This document shows, piece after piece, positions 24,460-37,708 of a DNA stretch of 64,000 nucleotides. The first letter of the stretch is position 1. The number at the start of each line of letters is the position of its first letter. The DNA comes from Bombus terrestris (lineage: Eukaryota > Arthropoda > Insecta > Hymenoptera > Apidae). The position numbers and the translations under genes are program-made. The stretch is from assembly GCF_910591885.1 (NCBI RefSeq), contig NC_063278.1, positions 2,169,501-2,233,500 of the forward strand, given 5' to 3'. Below the pieces are notes generated by a model. It had not been told where the DNA came from. It saw only the letters and a list, made by a program, of their open reading frames with translations, and made no database searches.

Positions 24460-27400
24460 TTACACCTTGCGTGGTTTCGTTTTCCTTTTGTTAATATTCA
24501 TTATTTGTTCGACTATGATATCGTCCGCTCTGGGATCGACAGGAACAGCTTGTATCGGGCTTCTCGAAATCGGCGCCGGTTTTGGCCATCTTTCGATTAA
24601 AGCGTTCAGCCACAACCATAATTTTTCTCGATTGAAAAACGCCACTGCGATAAACATGATAAAAGGTAACGCGACCACGGACGTTTGATTCATATCGCTA
24701 TGATCGATCTTACGTTCCGCGTTGAATGTTAATTTTACATATTTGAACGATGAATTCGCCTCGAAATAAAATGGTACGCTTCTATACTTGTGTAACGCAT
24801 GAGACAATGAAGATTCTAATTGTACAAAGTACTTTTTACCGTCTGCCTGCAACGGAGGCAAATGTACCAGGAAACCAGCATTGTAAACGCTACCGACCTT
24901 ACCCAACTGCTGAGTATTTAATCTTGACGTGTGTATCGGTGAATCGGGAGTATCTTCTCTGCATAGTTTTACTTTCAATGTACGATAGTGTTCCGGTTGC
25001 ACAGACAGGACGTGTACCGAGACGTCGGTACGCGCTATAGGGTGAAACGCAACCAATCGAAGACCTCGAATGTCCGACGAAGTTTGTATCGACGTTGAGA
25101 TGGGACTAGTACGTTGAATGTGCGCGTTAACTTCGGCGTTCGGTTTTAGACGGAATACGTAGGTACACTGTATGAAAGAAAAGACGACAAATTGCTTTTA
25201 AAGTTGTTGTTGAAACGCTTTTGAAAGGACGAATCCCTTGATCGAGACGAAAACGTAAAAAACGAATAAATCTAAATGACAAGCAGAGATTTCGCTTACC
25301 GTTGGCTGAAGCCCCCGGATTCGAAAGCTACCGTTCTCCTCCGTGGTCGCTTCTTCTTGAAGGTTATCACAGTCTCCTTGTCCTTGAACTTCGACTAGCA
25401 ACCCGGCTTCGGGTTCACCGTTTAGCGACGTCACGGAACCGTACGCGCTAAACGCGACCTTTTTCCCGTATAGATTTATCTTTACTGTGGCACCTTCAAC
25501 GACTTTGATCATTTTCGATGGAGGATCGAAACGGTATTCCTTCATCATGGGTCTCAAATAGTATTCGCCAGGGGACAAAGAATTGAAGATTAATTTCCCA
25601 TTCTCGCCGGTAATGCTGTTCTTTCGATAACTTTGTTCACCAGACAATGACAGCAGGACACCCTATATATCGCAATAATCAAACCCAACTCCATAATTTG
25701 CTATAGAGTTTAATCGCCTCGGACTCGTACGTACCTGTAGAGAAACATTGTCAGCTTGATCGGAAACCTGTACTATGATCTCAGCCAATTTGTGAGCTGC
25801 AAATACTCCGTTGGAATCAGGCCCAGTGATCACAAATCCTTCTTTCTCCGCGGTAACGCTGATAAACAAACAGCGAAGAATTATAAACGAATGAAATAGA
25901 AAAAAGATATGGAATGACGCGCGCGTACCTGTATTCTACTTTCCCATCCAAAAGACCAATACTGTACGTTCCATCTTCTTGCGTGTCCAGAGTGTGTATA
26001 GGTACAGCTTTGTCATTACCAAATATTTTCACGGTAACTCCTTCCAGTGGTGGATTGATTCTACCAGCAATTATCTGTACGATACGCAGCAAGGTGTAAA
26101 AAATGATAACACGTACCCCGATCGTAGCGAGGAATTTGAGCAAAACGCATTTAAGCACTTTAAGCGAACAATTATAGCACTCACCTTCCCTAAGTCGCCC
26201 ACAAACGTAGCAATATCGTCTTGACAATCGTTCACACCTAATACCTTCAGTGATGTCGGACTGAATAGAAGGATATTTGATAACGGTGTTATTGTATAAA
26301 CGTTATCTGTTTTTGCCTTAAATTCGAATTCATATTTATACAAATCTTCGTGACGCGTTGATTTCAATGGACCAAGCCTATGTAATAGAAATGGCGCAAA
26401 CATTAAATGTGTCGCGTCAAATGTGAAATATGAAGATACAATAAAGTTGTATAAAAATACGGTACGTGTTCGCTTACATTATAACCTCACCCGTTGCATT
26501 CTCGATTTTTACTTTAATTCCATCTAATGCGGTTCGACTTAAAATGCTTCCTATGTGACTATGCTCCGTCGAATGTAATAAAATAGGCGAAACAGTGTTC
26601 GTATTCCATGTGTGAGACGATTTCTCATAAACGTGACAACTCTTTGGCGTAAATGTATACATTCCAGGTTCTGATATGCAATGCTTCGTGCTTCCTTTGT
26701 TCAGAGCTAACGTTAATTTTTTCAATTCACCTGCTTTCGAATATTCAACCGTGGTGTCGTGAGAAGATATAAAAGTAGCAGAAAATCCAGTTTGTTCGAA
26801 GGGCGGTAATTCAGATCGTTCTGAAGTTACAGAAATTCTATAGCTGGGATTCGCCCAACAAAAAACATCATTGTCTATTAACACCTCGTAATGGCCGGGT
26901 AATACATCCGTAAATTGGTATTGGCCAGCTGCATGATCAAAGGAAACTTTACAGACAAAACGGTAGTATCGAGTGGGTCAATTGCCCGATATGACCACGA
27001 CAATAAGAACGCGTTGTAATTAATTGTTCTATAGTGTCCTGTATCATTGAAGTATGAAATAAAATTTATTTTTTTTATTTCAACGCATGCTTATTGTCGC
27101 AGAATTTCCAAAAGCAAGAGATCAACCATCAGATACGAAAGGTATAAAGTAAAATAAAATCTAACCTTTTGTTTGAATTGTTTTTATCGTGACACCGTCC
27201 AGTACCTTCAACGTTACGGATGCCTGACTGCAATCGGTTTGTGGTAAACACTTTACCGTTCCTGTTAACGTAGCTTTTAATTGTAAGAAGTTAATGTTGC
27301 CCACCGGTCGGGACGACACGTAGATGGTTTGTTGCAATGGGAAAAATCTGAAAACGTATCAATGTCAAGAGATATCGAGAAACTTGAATAAAAATGCAAA

Positions 27401-29359
27401 AAGCCAACGACAATGAACTTACTGTAGACCTTTAGCTCTCTCTTCCGCACTTACAATAACGCTTAATTGATACGTATCAGGAGTGAGATAGGTGGAAAAT
27501 TCACCTGTTATTGTATCTATTCCAATTTCTTTGGTAAACGTGGTAGCCGTATTCTGGATGGAAACTTTTCGATGATCTAAACCTCCCTCTGCCGATAAAG
27601 AAACTTTGCCATGAACTTTATACGCTGCTGGTATCAAAACGGGAAGTTCCGGAGAATTGGGAGAGATCTTGACCGATTTGTCATCGAACAGTAGGTCCTC
27701 TGAGCGTTATAGGAAGTGAAACGCAAGATAAATAACTGAAATTCGCATTTTCCGCAGAAAGACAATAATTGAGCTTAAACTTGGCATACCGCTTTCAACT
27801 TTCAGAATATATTGACCGGCTTTTATATTATCCAATACATATTTTCCATGTTCATTCGTTATAGCGATTTGCTTTTGAGAAAGTAAAACTTTCGCTCCTG
27901 GTAAAGGATCTCCATTGATAGCGGTACGGACGATACCATTTACCGTAAAGCCGGTAACTTTAAATCCTTGACGTAATAGGACGCTGCTGTGATTCACTTT
28001 GAACGATAATTCAGGCGGTTGAACATCAAATTTAGTTTGAGCGCCGATATAATACGGAACAAGTTTATATTCGCCAGGTGATAAACTTGGAAACATGAAT
28101 TTACCACTTTTATCCGATACAACGTGACAAAGTGGCTTTCTAGATTCGAGATCTTTAGTTATAGGTGTCGTTGCGCAATTCCTAGCTACACCGTTCTAAG
28201 CAAACGCAAGACAAATAGATCAGATTTTGTTAATTTTGCAAGGTGTACAGGAAAAATATCAGAAAGAAAATATAAGAAACTCTTACTCCAAACAATACAA
28301 ATGTTACGCCACTAACTGCTTCTTCTTCGCTGGTAACTCGACCGCTCACATCGTATCCATAAATTACCAGACTACCATCAGGAAGTTCTGTGTTGCCTTC
28401 TCGTACCGTTACTTTCACAGTATCTACTTTCAACATCCATCTAAAGAATAAAGTAACGCAATGTGACATGTATCGTAACACAATTAAGTCAAACCTGATG
28501 GTACTCACGTGGGATGGGACGCAACAAGTACATATTGTCCAGGTTGTATGGGGGTAAAATAAAATATACCACCTTCCACGGTAACCGTTGTACCAACAGG
28601 AACTTGCTTGTTGCTTTCTTTATACAATGATACTGTAACACCTTTAGGACCAGAATCAGATCTTAAACTGGTAACCTAAACCGTTTTAAATTTCTTAATA
28701 GTATTGCCAATAACTCATAGAATAATTTTTATCACTCCATATATATTAGATTTTGTATAAAACGTAAACATGGATAGTTTACCCTGCCTGTGATACCAAA
28801 ACCTTTAAAGGTAAAATTGATATCTTTGCCTTCACTGCAGGCATCCGTAGTTCCATCTACGACCAATAAAATTTCTGTAGGTTCGAAACTCCATCCCCTA
28901 GGTGGATCCACCTAAATATATATAAACAGAAAATTAATATTCAAAACTAGATACAATGGCTTTAATTAATTTCTTTAATTAATATACATTAAACAACAGG
29001 TTATTATGAAGTTTTCTTATATTGTTTCTTATTACCTTCAAAACGTATTCTCCTTTATCGTATAAAGGAAGGAAATAATATCCATTGTTAGGGGCACACT
29101 CTGTGGAATCTTTGAGGCTACCAGATTTTGTATATCTAAATAGATTGAAAGTTTAAGTCATTATCTATCGTAATTTGCGTTGTAATTTGATTTGGTTAGG
29201 AACTGCTCCATAAACTACTCACAATTTTATTTGTACTTTAGCAAAATCGATATCGGCATGACTTTTCAAAAATCCACCACAACCTAAAATATCTTCTGCA
29301 TTAGAATATGTGGTTAGAATATAAAAACAAACTGCAGAAAGAAAAGTTGTTCGTCTCAT
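24460..29359 (-). CDS. NOMO: NOMO (nodal modulator), BOS complex subunit
   Basis: NOMO is a large type I ER membrane protein. With nicalin and TMEM147 it forms the BOS complex of the multipass translocon, which helps insert multi-spanning membrane proteins. The gene has many exons. The start at 29359 reads MRRTTFLSAVCFYILTTYSNA, a signal peptide, then EDILGCGGFLKSHADIDF, the conserved mature start. Repeated beta-sandwich, carboxypeptidase-regulatory-like modules follow, visible as GxxPLPGAKVLL, GKYVLDNIKAGQYIL and GEPEAGLLVEVQGQG type segments. Near the C terminus lies one membrane helix (SVVALPFIMFIAVAFF), then a short basic cytosolic tail ending NKRKTKPRKV. Most exons show clear GT-AG edges, but not every junction was fixed. 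It is divergent from the CZIB-like gene and convergent with OBP 2. Confidence 0.93.
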
Positions 29360-29873
29360 GCTTATTTCTTTTGTCCGCTATTCATAAATATCCAGGTTAC
29401 GAACAACGTGACCACTGCAACGATTTCGTATGAGACCTGATTAGAGCATTGCCAAAGCACTGACTCGTGTAATAAATGTACATTGAATAAATGTACGATT
29501 ATAGATGAAAAACTAAATTGTAGAATACTTGTTAAATCATTTTCTACATTACCAACGGGTATTGTACTCATGCGCACATACACGATTCAAATTCTACTTT
29601 AACTATTTACTATACGTTTATAATACTTCGTTTAAAAGTAGCTCTCGATTGATAGTATAGTATAAAACGAGACAATTTGTGCAGAAGTGCCCATGTGCTG
29701 TTATTTGTGCAATTAATTGTATGGAGAGAAATAGCGTTTGTACATTTACGAATCATTCGTTTGTAACATAACCTCAATAAGGTTATATTATTTTAACAAA
29801 TATACATATACATATAATAATATAGGAAACATCAAGAACTGTCGTAAAACGGAGAGAGTTAGATCTTATCAGA
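29360..29873. promoter_or_regulatory. Divergent promoter region between NOMO and the CZIB-like gene
   Basis: About 510 bp of AT-rich DNA separates the two start codons, which point away from each other, so both promoters are expected here. I see no element that I can name. The small minus-strand open frame at 29362-29583 is not supported as a gene. Confidence 0.55.
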
Positions 29874-30359
29874 ATGGTAAAGATAGCATTTCAGATAAAA
29901 GCTACGTTAGAAAATATAGAGGAACTGAAACCATCGGGAACAGAATTTAGATGGTACCTCAAATTTACTTGCTGTAATTGTGGCGAAGTATCAGAAAAAT
30001 GGAATTATGTATCTTTGAGCGAGTCCATTCCAAGCCAAAGAGGAAACTCAGTGAATCACTTTGCGAGCAAATGCAAACTTTGTTCTCGCGAAAATTCCAT
30101 GAGCATCTTGGAGGACTCCATCAAATCGTTTCTCGCGAACGATCAGGAGAAATTCCAAACGATAGCGATATTCGATTGTCGAGGCCTCGAACCTAGTGAT
30201 TTCTCAGCAAGAGAGGGATGGACTGCTAAAGCCGTAAACGATGGAAAAGTATTTACAGATGTAGATTTAAGCGAAGGAGAGTGGGCTGATTATTGCGACA
30301 AGATTAAAGAACCTGTTGGAATTTATGAAATAGAACATAGATTTGAAAGAATGAAATAA
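29874..30359 (+). CDS. CXXC-motif zinc-binding protein (DUF866/CZIB family)
   Basis: A single open frame of 161 aa, the usual size of this family (human CZIB, formerly C1orf123). The protein starts MVKIAFQIKATLENIEELKP and carries two CXXC pairs: C33-N-C-C36 within FTCCNCGE, and C67-x-x-C70 within SKCKLCSREN. These are the known zinc ligands of the family. The conserved C-terminal part (FDCRGLEPSDFSAREGW, then WADYCDKIKEPVGIYEIEHRFE) is also present. The fold is beta-rich and cytosolic; the cellular role is not settled in the literature. The coding sequence appears to lack introns. Candidate polyadenylation signals AATAAA lie at 30659-30664 and 30751-30756. Confidence 0.95.
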   Translation: MVKIAFQIKATLENIEELKPSGTEFRWYLKFTCCNCGEVSEKWNYVSLSESIPSQRGNSVNHFASKCKLCSRENSMSILEDSIKSFLANDQEKFQTIAIFDCRGLEPSDFSAREGWTAKAVNDGKVFTDVDLSEGEWADYCDKIKEPVGIYEIEHRFERMK

Positions 30360-33274
30360 TAAGTTTTAAGTGCTTGTTACTGCAATCAATACACACATAA
30401 TGGGATACTCTACGAAAAATAGAAATACTTTGAATTCAATATAAATTTTACAAAAGTAGTCTTTTTCTTGTCTGCTCATCTTTTCACTACTAAGCTGATA
30501 CTCTACTTTAATCGTATTCTGTTAAACAATTTGTTTCAATGTACATACATGTGTAATCTACGCGCGTATTGTGCATACATATATTTAAATATTTATCTAA
30601 GCAGAGACATTCAAAGATGCCTATATCGATTTGAAATTTGTAATTTTCTAATCTAGATAATAAAAAGCTATTTGTTTGTTGTCATTGAAAACGTAGAATA
30701 TGATTTACACGTTCTTGCACATTCATGTATACACAAATCTACTATAATGTAATAAATACATATTTGTAACATGAACAGGATAGATATTTACTATTACTAC
30801 TACTAAGCTAGGCAAAGAAAAAGTAAGACGGTCTACCGTAGTTAGCGACATCGTTAAATCGTGTAGGAAAGAAAACCAAGGTAAACGAATGCACATTTCC
30901 AACGACGTAATATAATTTATTCATAATCATATAAAAAAAGACCATTTAATCTCGTAAATGGTTTAGTACAGAGGAAATTTGCAACAATAATTTTATAACT
31001 CTTCCAAGTTGATTGAAAATTGCCGATTATACCCTGCACCTGAATAACCGGGTGACTAGCATTGCGCGTTAGCAGGGGGGAGGTTGAAAATTTTATTCGT
31101 TAACCAATCAACAAGCCATAGAAGAGTTTGAACAAGACTAGTCAGCTATGCGATTAGAACTCGTTCTTTAGCGCGTACTTACCTTCGGAATGTTTCGGTC
31201 TACTTAATTAGTTAAGGTAATGAAAACCATAAAGACGATGACGATGATGATACTGCTAAACGATAATAATAGTACTAGTAATAGTAACGATAATGACGAA
31301 TGACGATGATGGTGATAATAGTAATATAAAGTCGTCATACTAAACAACAATATTCAGTTAGGAAATTTTTGTAGTGACGTATCGGCATAAACTTGACATA
31401 CCACGTTCACGCTAATTCAGACCGGAACGAGCTTCTCCGCGTAAGAAAATTATAGTCACGATAATAATGACAATGATGATAATAACGATGATGACGATGT
31501 TGATGATGGCAATGATGATAACAATATTCGTTTACTTGTATAAAGTAAAAATAAAGTAGAAATTAAATCTTCTCGAACGAGAAATTAAACATATATACAT
31601 ATATGTGTGTATATGTATACGAGTGTATAGATACACACGTATCGGGTATAAAAGTTGCGAATGAATTGACCTGAGCCAACCGTGATTCACTGTGAAATTA
31701 ATAGGTATTTCACGTGTTACGGCGTTAACTTTAAAACTGGCTAAGAAAGTTGCAATCACAGTTCCCAACGAAACGGGCAAATAAATCACAAGAGAGGATC
31801 AAGAAAAAAAAAAAACGATATTACGACATTGTATAGTCGATAACTGGCTAACTAGCTAGCGTACTAGTATTCGCTACCACTATTGTTCTCTAACATCTTT
31901 TACTATGGTCTCTAGCACATCTAACACAAACATAAATATTGTGCGCGTATTATGAACTGTCGTCTCTTACCGAGAGAGAACTCGAAACGTATATGTAAAT
32001 CACAAAGAAACAATTGTCATCGAACGCTTAAGTCTAAAGATATAATATGTCGATAACGCTATCAGTCTATTCTCACAAAAATATCACCGTGACTGAAAGT
32101 ATTTTTCGTCTATTAGACCGTCAGAGTTGAATATCATCGACGCCGAACCAGCGAAGGAGAATTACATTTTACGTAACGAATCGAACGAAGGAAGAATCGA
32201 ACTGATCGTCGACGGTAAGAATTCGATTCTGACGATCTTGGAAGATCTCTCGACGATTTCTCCACGCGAATCAATATCGTTTTTCTACGAAACTCAGAAG
32301 AAAACATTCTAGTAGTAGCTTTCTAATATTATGAACGTCTATATAGCATATGATGCTATTATCAACTAAACGATTCTATACTACCGTGCTAGATTATTAT
32401 CTTTGGTATACTAACGGGAAATGTTTGTTCCGACCGAGCGACGGAATCGACGACAACTTTGCTCCTAGTCCGTTGTTACTTTGACAGTTTATCTTCGGAA
32501 GTAGCAAGTATGAAGTAGAAATAGGAACATTACGAGTTAATATATGTATATGTACGAGAAAATTGGGATACCGGCGCATGCTGTCGACGCGAGAATTAAT
32601 CTACGAATAGGCCCGTGAAAGTACGCGAATCGTTTGTGATCGTTAAGTTAAAAGACAAATCGAAAAAAAAAAAAATAAAAAAAAATAAGAGACGAAGAAA
32701 AGGAAAGCGCGGATAAAAAAGCAAATCGCGATAAGAGGAAATTCATCGTAAGAACGGCAAATTGAAAAAGATATTTCCCGGTTTTGTTCCAGTGGATGCG
32801 ATTCTTCCTGAAACGACTCGAAGGGATCACGTACAGTCGCGGCGGCGTAATCATTTTTAACACGTCGAGCAAAAAACGCGAGAACAATGCCCAGAAAATA
32901 TTTCATATTCTTAATTTTGACTCCCTTACCGTATAAACAGGCAGAAAAATAGATCGATTCCCTTCTAAACGAATAGATAGATAGAAATTCGGCTAGATCG
33001 TGTCGATCATCGTCGTTTCACGGTGATTCGACGCGTTTCGTGAGCATCACATGTTATAATTCGGCAGAACGTTACACGAAGAAGAGCGTAACCGCGTGTC
33101 GCGCCTAAGTTGTTCGTCGCGGATCGTCGCTCGATGATCTTCGATGCGCGAATCGTCGTCGCCGTCGTCGTTGTCGTCGTCGTGATTGTTCCACAGCGAC
33201 ATGACCGGCCGGATTCGCCGATCGCGAGCCAATTCTAAGAGGAGATGTCGATTCTTTTCGATTTCGCGATCGGT
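30360..33274. other. Non-coding stretch with GAT/AAT-rich simple sequence
   Basis: No coding exon is supported. Imperfect trinucleotide runs (GAT, GAC, AAT) lie at about 31230-31330 and 31450-31530. An A-rich run lies at 31805-31815 and again at 32665-32690. The left part holds the 3' UTR of the CZIB-like gene. The right part probably holds the 3' UTR of the large minus-strand gene ending at 33275, which could be long. Confidence 0.55.
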
Positions 33275-36200
33275 TCAGGGCAATCGATCGGTCATTACCG
33301 GTTCCAAACACGTCTGCTTCAAAGTGGCGGACTGATCCTCGAGACTTCTCTTCAGGCCCTCGATCGTTTGCATCAGCATTTGCCTTCGCAGTCGGGACAA
33401 TTGATGCTGGAAGATCTGCGAATCCTGAGCGTTTACGGACGCGTTTGCGGCCAACCGTTCTTGCCGAAGCCTAGCCACTTTTTCTTTCAGAGATCTCCTT
33501 GAATCATCTGTGAACGGTAGCGGTAGCGTAGACAGTTGTCTATACTTGTCACGACTTATCGTATGGGCTGCTTACCGGTATCGTCGGTGGCGGTATCCCC
33601 ATCCGAATTTCTCAACGTGATATGCTCCCCTAGAGTTTTTTGTATCCTGCCATAGGTAGCACTGCCTGCGTACACTTTCCTTTTGACCGGCTCGCTTTGC
33701 GGACAATAGGAGGATCCTTCTTTTATGGGTCCCATATCGACTGACCTGCAGAGATAAAAAAGAGCATTCTCTAAGACTGCTGCTTCTAACAAAATCGGCG
33801 GATACGGGGAAATGTGGGTGTCAAGGATGTAGCTTTCGACACGCTAACCTGAAAGTCATTAGAGGTGCTCGCCTCCTGATGTCGCATCTTTCCTCCGAGT
33901 CCGAGGAACTCGACGTTACTCCCTCCTCCTTGGTTACGGCGTTGAGCGACGATCTCGAGGTGCGAAGTTCTCTTCGACTTATTCCGGGGAAAGAATCTGT
34001 GTGCGATAAAAAGGTGCAACGAGGCCTGTTGACGAGGTAAGGGGAAGTTTGAGAGCGCGTGGCGCACTGATCCGAACCGATGATACCGTTGCAATTGAAC
34101 ATTGTCACTGCCGATGGTGAATTGGTCGTGGACGCCGTCGCCATTCTCGCGTTCACTCGCCGTCCATCGTAATCATCGGGATCCTGATTCTCGTAAACCC
34201 TCGGTCGAGAGCAACGAAGCATACTTTTATCAGGTGACTGCCGTTGGCTCACCGTCGCCGTCGCCTTTCTTCTCGAAACGAGAGGGGAGTCGATGGAGCA
34301 TTTGATCGAGCTGGATTGGAACGTGGCTGTTGTCGTACCGGGCATCGGCGGGGAAACGTTTCGCTCGACGAATCGTCGCATCGGGGAACACGGTTGAACG
34401 AACTGCTGCCTCTTGGGACTGGTATGCTCGAGATCCTTGATGCTGCCACTCTGCAATTCCGGCTGCGAGTTCCTACTCTTGGAGAGGGCAAGTTCGATAT
34501 TCAGTTCTGTATTTTTGATGAGTTCGACCCGTTTGTTCGTGAGTCCGTTGTGAAACTTTCGGGAGGGCGATGGTACGATGGGTAGGCTGGTTTGATTCTT
34601 TTGCATGTTCACCAAAATGTTCTCTGCCTCGAGGATCAATTCTCGATACTTTTTGTCCGCTTCCTTATCGGCCTCGATCAGAGCGATCTCGGAGGCGAAC
34701 GTCGTCATATAGGTGTTGTTGTCGGTGGTAGTTAGCCGCCGCCTGACGAGGTTTCCGTTCACGTAGCTCACCTGCAGATCGAAAGAAAAAAAAAGAGGAC
34801 CGATATATCGGTATAATCGGTATACGTAGCATAGGCCGATATACGTAGATAGGTAGAAATTAGAGCGCGCGCGCGTACCGAATTGGAACGTCTCTTGACG
34901 ACATCGAGATCACCGGTGACGAGCCGGCCGGCAGACGATCGTTCGTCGGTCGATCGGAGCGGTGACAAATTTTTGTTCACGTCGCAATTTTGTTTCTTGC
35001 GACGCAAACAAATCGGTGTACCACCGACGCTTCTACTACCCTGATTGAAGCCCGAGTTTTTAAGCAGCATTCTCTCGACCAGCACGCGGTTCAAGTTTGC
35101 CGCTGTTTCTTCGTCATCGTCGTTGTTGTCGTCGTCGTCGCCGTTACGGTCGTTATTGCGACCAATGATTCCTCCTATTACGCCGGTATTCGGATCGCGT
35201 TTGTCGAAATTCGGTTTCCTGCGCTGCGAGCATCTCTTTTTCCGTTTTTCGCTCGACTGCTGCTTCTCGTCTGTCGGTTGCTTCTTGTGTCGCGCTGTTT
35301 GCTTCTTCGCGGTATTCTTCGCGCTGATCGTTCTGCGAACAGAGGCGCGACGCGTTTCATCGCCGACAGGAAATAGAATTTGCGCATGCACGTACCTCTG
35401 AAGCATGGCCGCCGCGGCCGCCGTCGCCGCGTCGTCCCTGTTCCTCCGCTTCATCAACGACTCTCGCAGTCTGCTGCTCCGCCGTGCGAGTTCGCCGGCG
35501 AACGCGAAATAAGTACAGTGTCCGGTGTTGGTGAAACGTCCGGTGCAATCGAGATTGTCGAGATCGAGGAACGAACCGTTGTCGATATAGTCGAAGTCAT
35601 CGTTGCCGAGAGGATCGTTTTCATCGGCACCGTCTCTAACGGCGTCCAGATCGGACAGAGATTCGATGTAGTCCTCGCAATCGGTCGGATCGCTGTCGGA
35701 CAAGATGTCCGTCTCTTTCTCGTAAACGTAACTTTCGTCGAATTTGCCCATCATCTCGTTCAAGGTGATATCGTCTTCGGATGACCTGGCGCTTCGCGTG
35801 ATCGATGACGCGGACGAACCGTTTCTATTACCGTTTCCGTTTCCATTTTCCTTCTCATTGCCGTTCCTATTTCCGTCCTCGTTGTCGTTGCTGCTACTAC
35901 CGCCGGTACCGTTGCTACCGGCAACGCTGCTTACGTTGCTACCGCCGTCGCTGCTGCTGCTGTTGGTGCTACTGCCGCTACTGGTGCTGCTACTGCTGCT
36001 GTTGCGTCTTTGCACGGATAAAGCTATCTTTGGCCGAATCTCCATGCCAGATGCTATTCTCCAATTTTGATTTATCCTACGAGAAAGATTTGGATTGGAA
36101 TAAAGAAGACGATCGGCGGAATTCGAGAGGCAAAGAAAACTCTGATATACTAACGGACTCCTTCCGGCGCTCAGACTCTCCTGTTTCAATTCTCTTCTGG

Positions 36201-37708
36201 CTCGTCCTACTCGCGCGCTGCTCGCGTTTACGTCACTCGCGCTCCCAGACGATTCCGTGAGCTTCAGGCCAGAACCACTGCTGGTATCGTCGATATTTAA
36301 CCTCGATTTGAAGCCGGTGGTGGTACTCGAGCCGGAAGAGTTGGCCGACAGCCACGGATTCGTCCGGATTCGCGAGCGTTCGCGCGGCGATTGAACGGTC
36401 GGTGAGAGCAATGGCGGCGGTATGGAGGAAGGCGGCGGTGGTTCGGTCAAATTGCTCCTCGAAGATTCCGCTGAGAAGGATTCCTCAGTCCGCCTCTCCT
36501 TCGGTAGCGCCGATCGCTGCACCGAAAGATCCTCTTCAGGAAGACGATCGCCGATCTGTTTGGCAAAGCGAATCGCGTCACTTTGCAACGACTGTCGAGT
36601 CGATATCTAAAAGGACGAAGACGCGAGTCTGTTCCTCTCCGTTGAATCTGTCCCGCGTGACGTTCGGGATACGTACCTTACTCGTCCTTCCGTATTCGTT
36701 GGATCGAACGACGTCTTTCCCCAACTTGTCCATCGTCACGGTTGCCGTAGAGAACATCGTGACACAGCCAGAAACGGAAGGTTCGACGTTGCCCTCGAAC
36801 CTTCCATGTCTGCTGCGTGCTGAGAGCAAAGAAGCGCAGGCGACCGGAAAATCCGACGAATCGCTCGGTTTCTTCGGTCTGCCGTTGTTATTGTTGTTGT
36901 TGTTCTTGCTGCTACTGTTGTTGTTGTTGTTGTTACTGTAGTTGCCTGTGGCTGTGCCGGCATTGGCGTTGGCGTTACTCTGAAAGTAATGGGTGCCGGT
37001 CCTGATGTTGATGTAATATTCCGGTGGATAACTGGTTCCGGGTGAGGTACCGTCCGTCGAGTATCCGGTACTGTAGGCGCTTTCCGGAGAAGAGAGGTTG
37101 ACGCTGCCGGTGCCCGCCGATGTACCAGAGGACGCGGTCACGGTACCGCACCGATTACCATCCTCTCCGTGCAATCGAATTTCGTCCACGTTTCTCGACG
37201 GCGAATCTACCGGATGAACCTGCGAATCCAGATGACCTAAAATATAGGAGGGCCAGAAGATCGCGCGAAAGGCTGATATGGAAGAAAGTTGTGCGGTGGA
37301 AGCGGCCTGGTAAAGCGAAAGAATCGACTCCCGAGTACGACCGGTGTACGGTCCAATTGGATAGCAGTTGGCTGCTAGAGGAAAGCGAGAGTCGACGGAG
37401 GCAGAAGGTGAGAGAAAGAGAGAGTGCGATGCCGTTGCCGTCTCTTCGCTCGTTTGCTCCGCGATTCTCGTTTTCATCTCTGAGAAAATAGAGGAGACCG
37501 TCGCGGCAAAGGAGCTCCAAAAGAGGGTTTCGTACGGTCGACATCGAAACATACTCACTTGGTGCAACGCGGGAGACCTGTGAGACCCGTTTCGAGGAGA
37601 ATTGGAATTGGAGTCGAAACCCTTTTCCCCCTTGCCCTTTCGGTCCTTTTTCTTTTTCGATCGCACGATATGTGCTTCCATCCATGTGCGCAGTTTCGTT
37701 CCAAACAT
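33275..37708 (-). CDS. Large low-complexity protein with acidic motif and C-terminal coiled coil, unrecognised
   Basis: I do not recognise this protein. Six exons join in phase: 37708-37559, 37219-36677, 36606-34879, 34771-33849, 33745-33576 and 33507-33275, giving about 1248 aa. The start is MFGTKLRTWMEAHIVRSKKKKDRK. Exon 2 has Ser/Thr/Tyr-rich sequence and a poly-Asn run. Exon 3 has poly-Ser and Asn/Gly-rich runs, then an acidic, probably conserved block (DESYVYEKETDILSDSD, about residues 520-537). Exon 4 begins VSYVNGNLVRRRL and includes EADKKYRELILEAENILVNMQ, likely helical. The last exon (DSRRSLKEKVARLRQERL onward) is a predicted coiled coil. A possible 63-nt intron in frame (35395-35333) would remove 21 residues. 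No signal peptide or membrane segment is seen; a cytoplasmic scaffold is a guess. The gene start could be further upstream. Confidence 0.72.

Noticed and set aside
24329..24688. Plus-strand open frame opposite the end of NOMO
   Set aside because: It is the antisense shadow of the well-supported last NOMO exon.
34990..36260. Several plus-strand frames of 100-150 aa, some Leu-, Val- or Cys-rich
   Set aside because: They are antisense readings of the poly-Ser and acidic repeats in the large minus-strand gene, which has consistent splicing over six exons.
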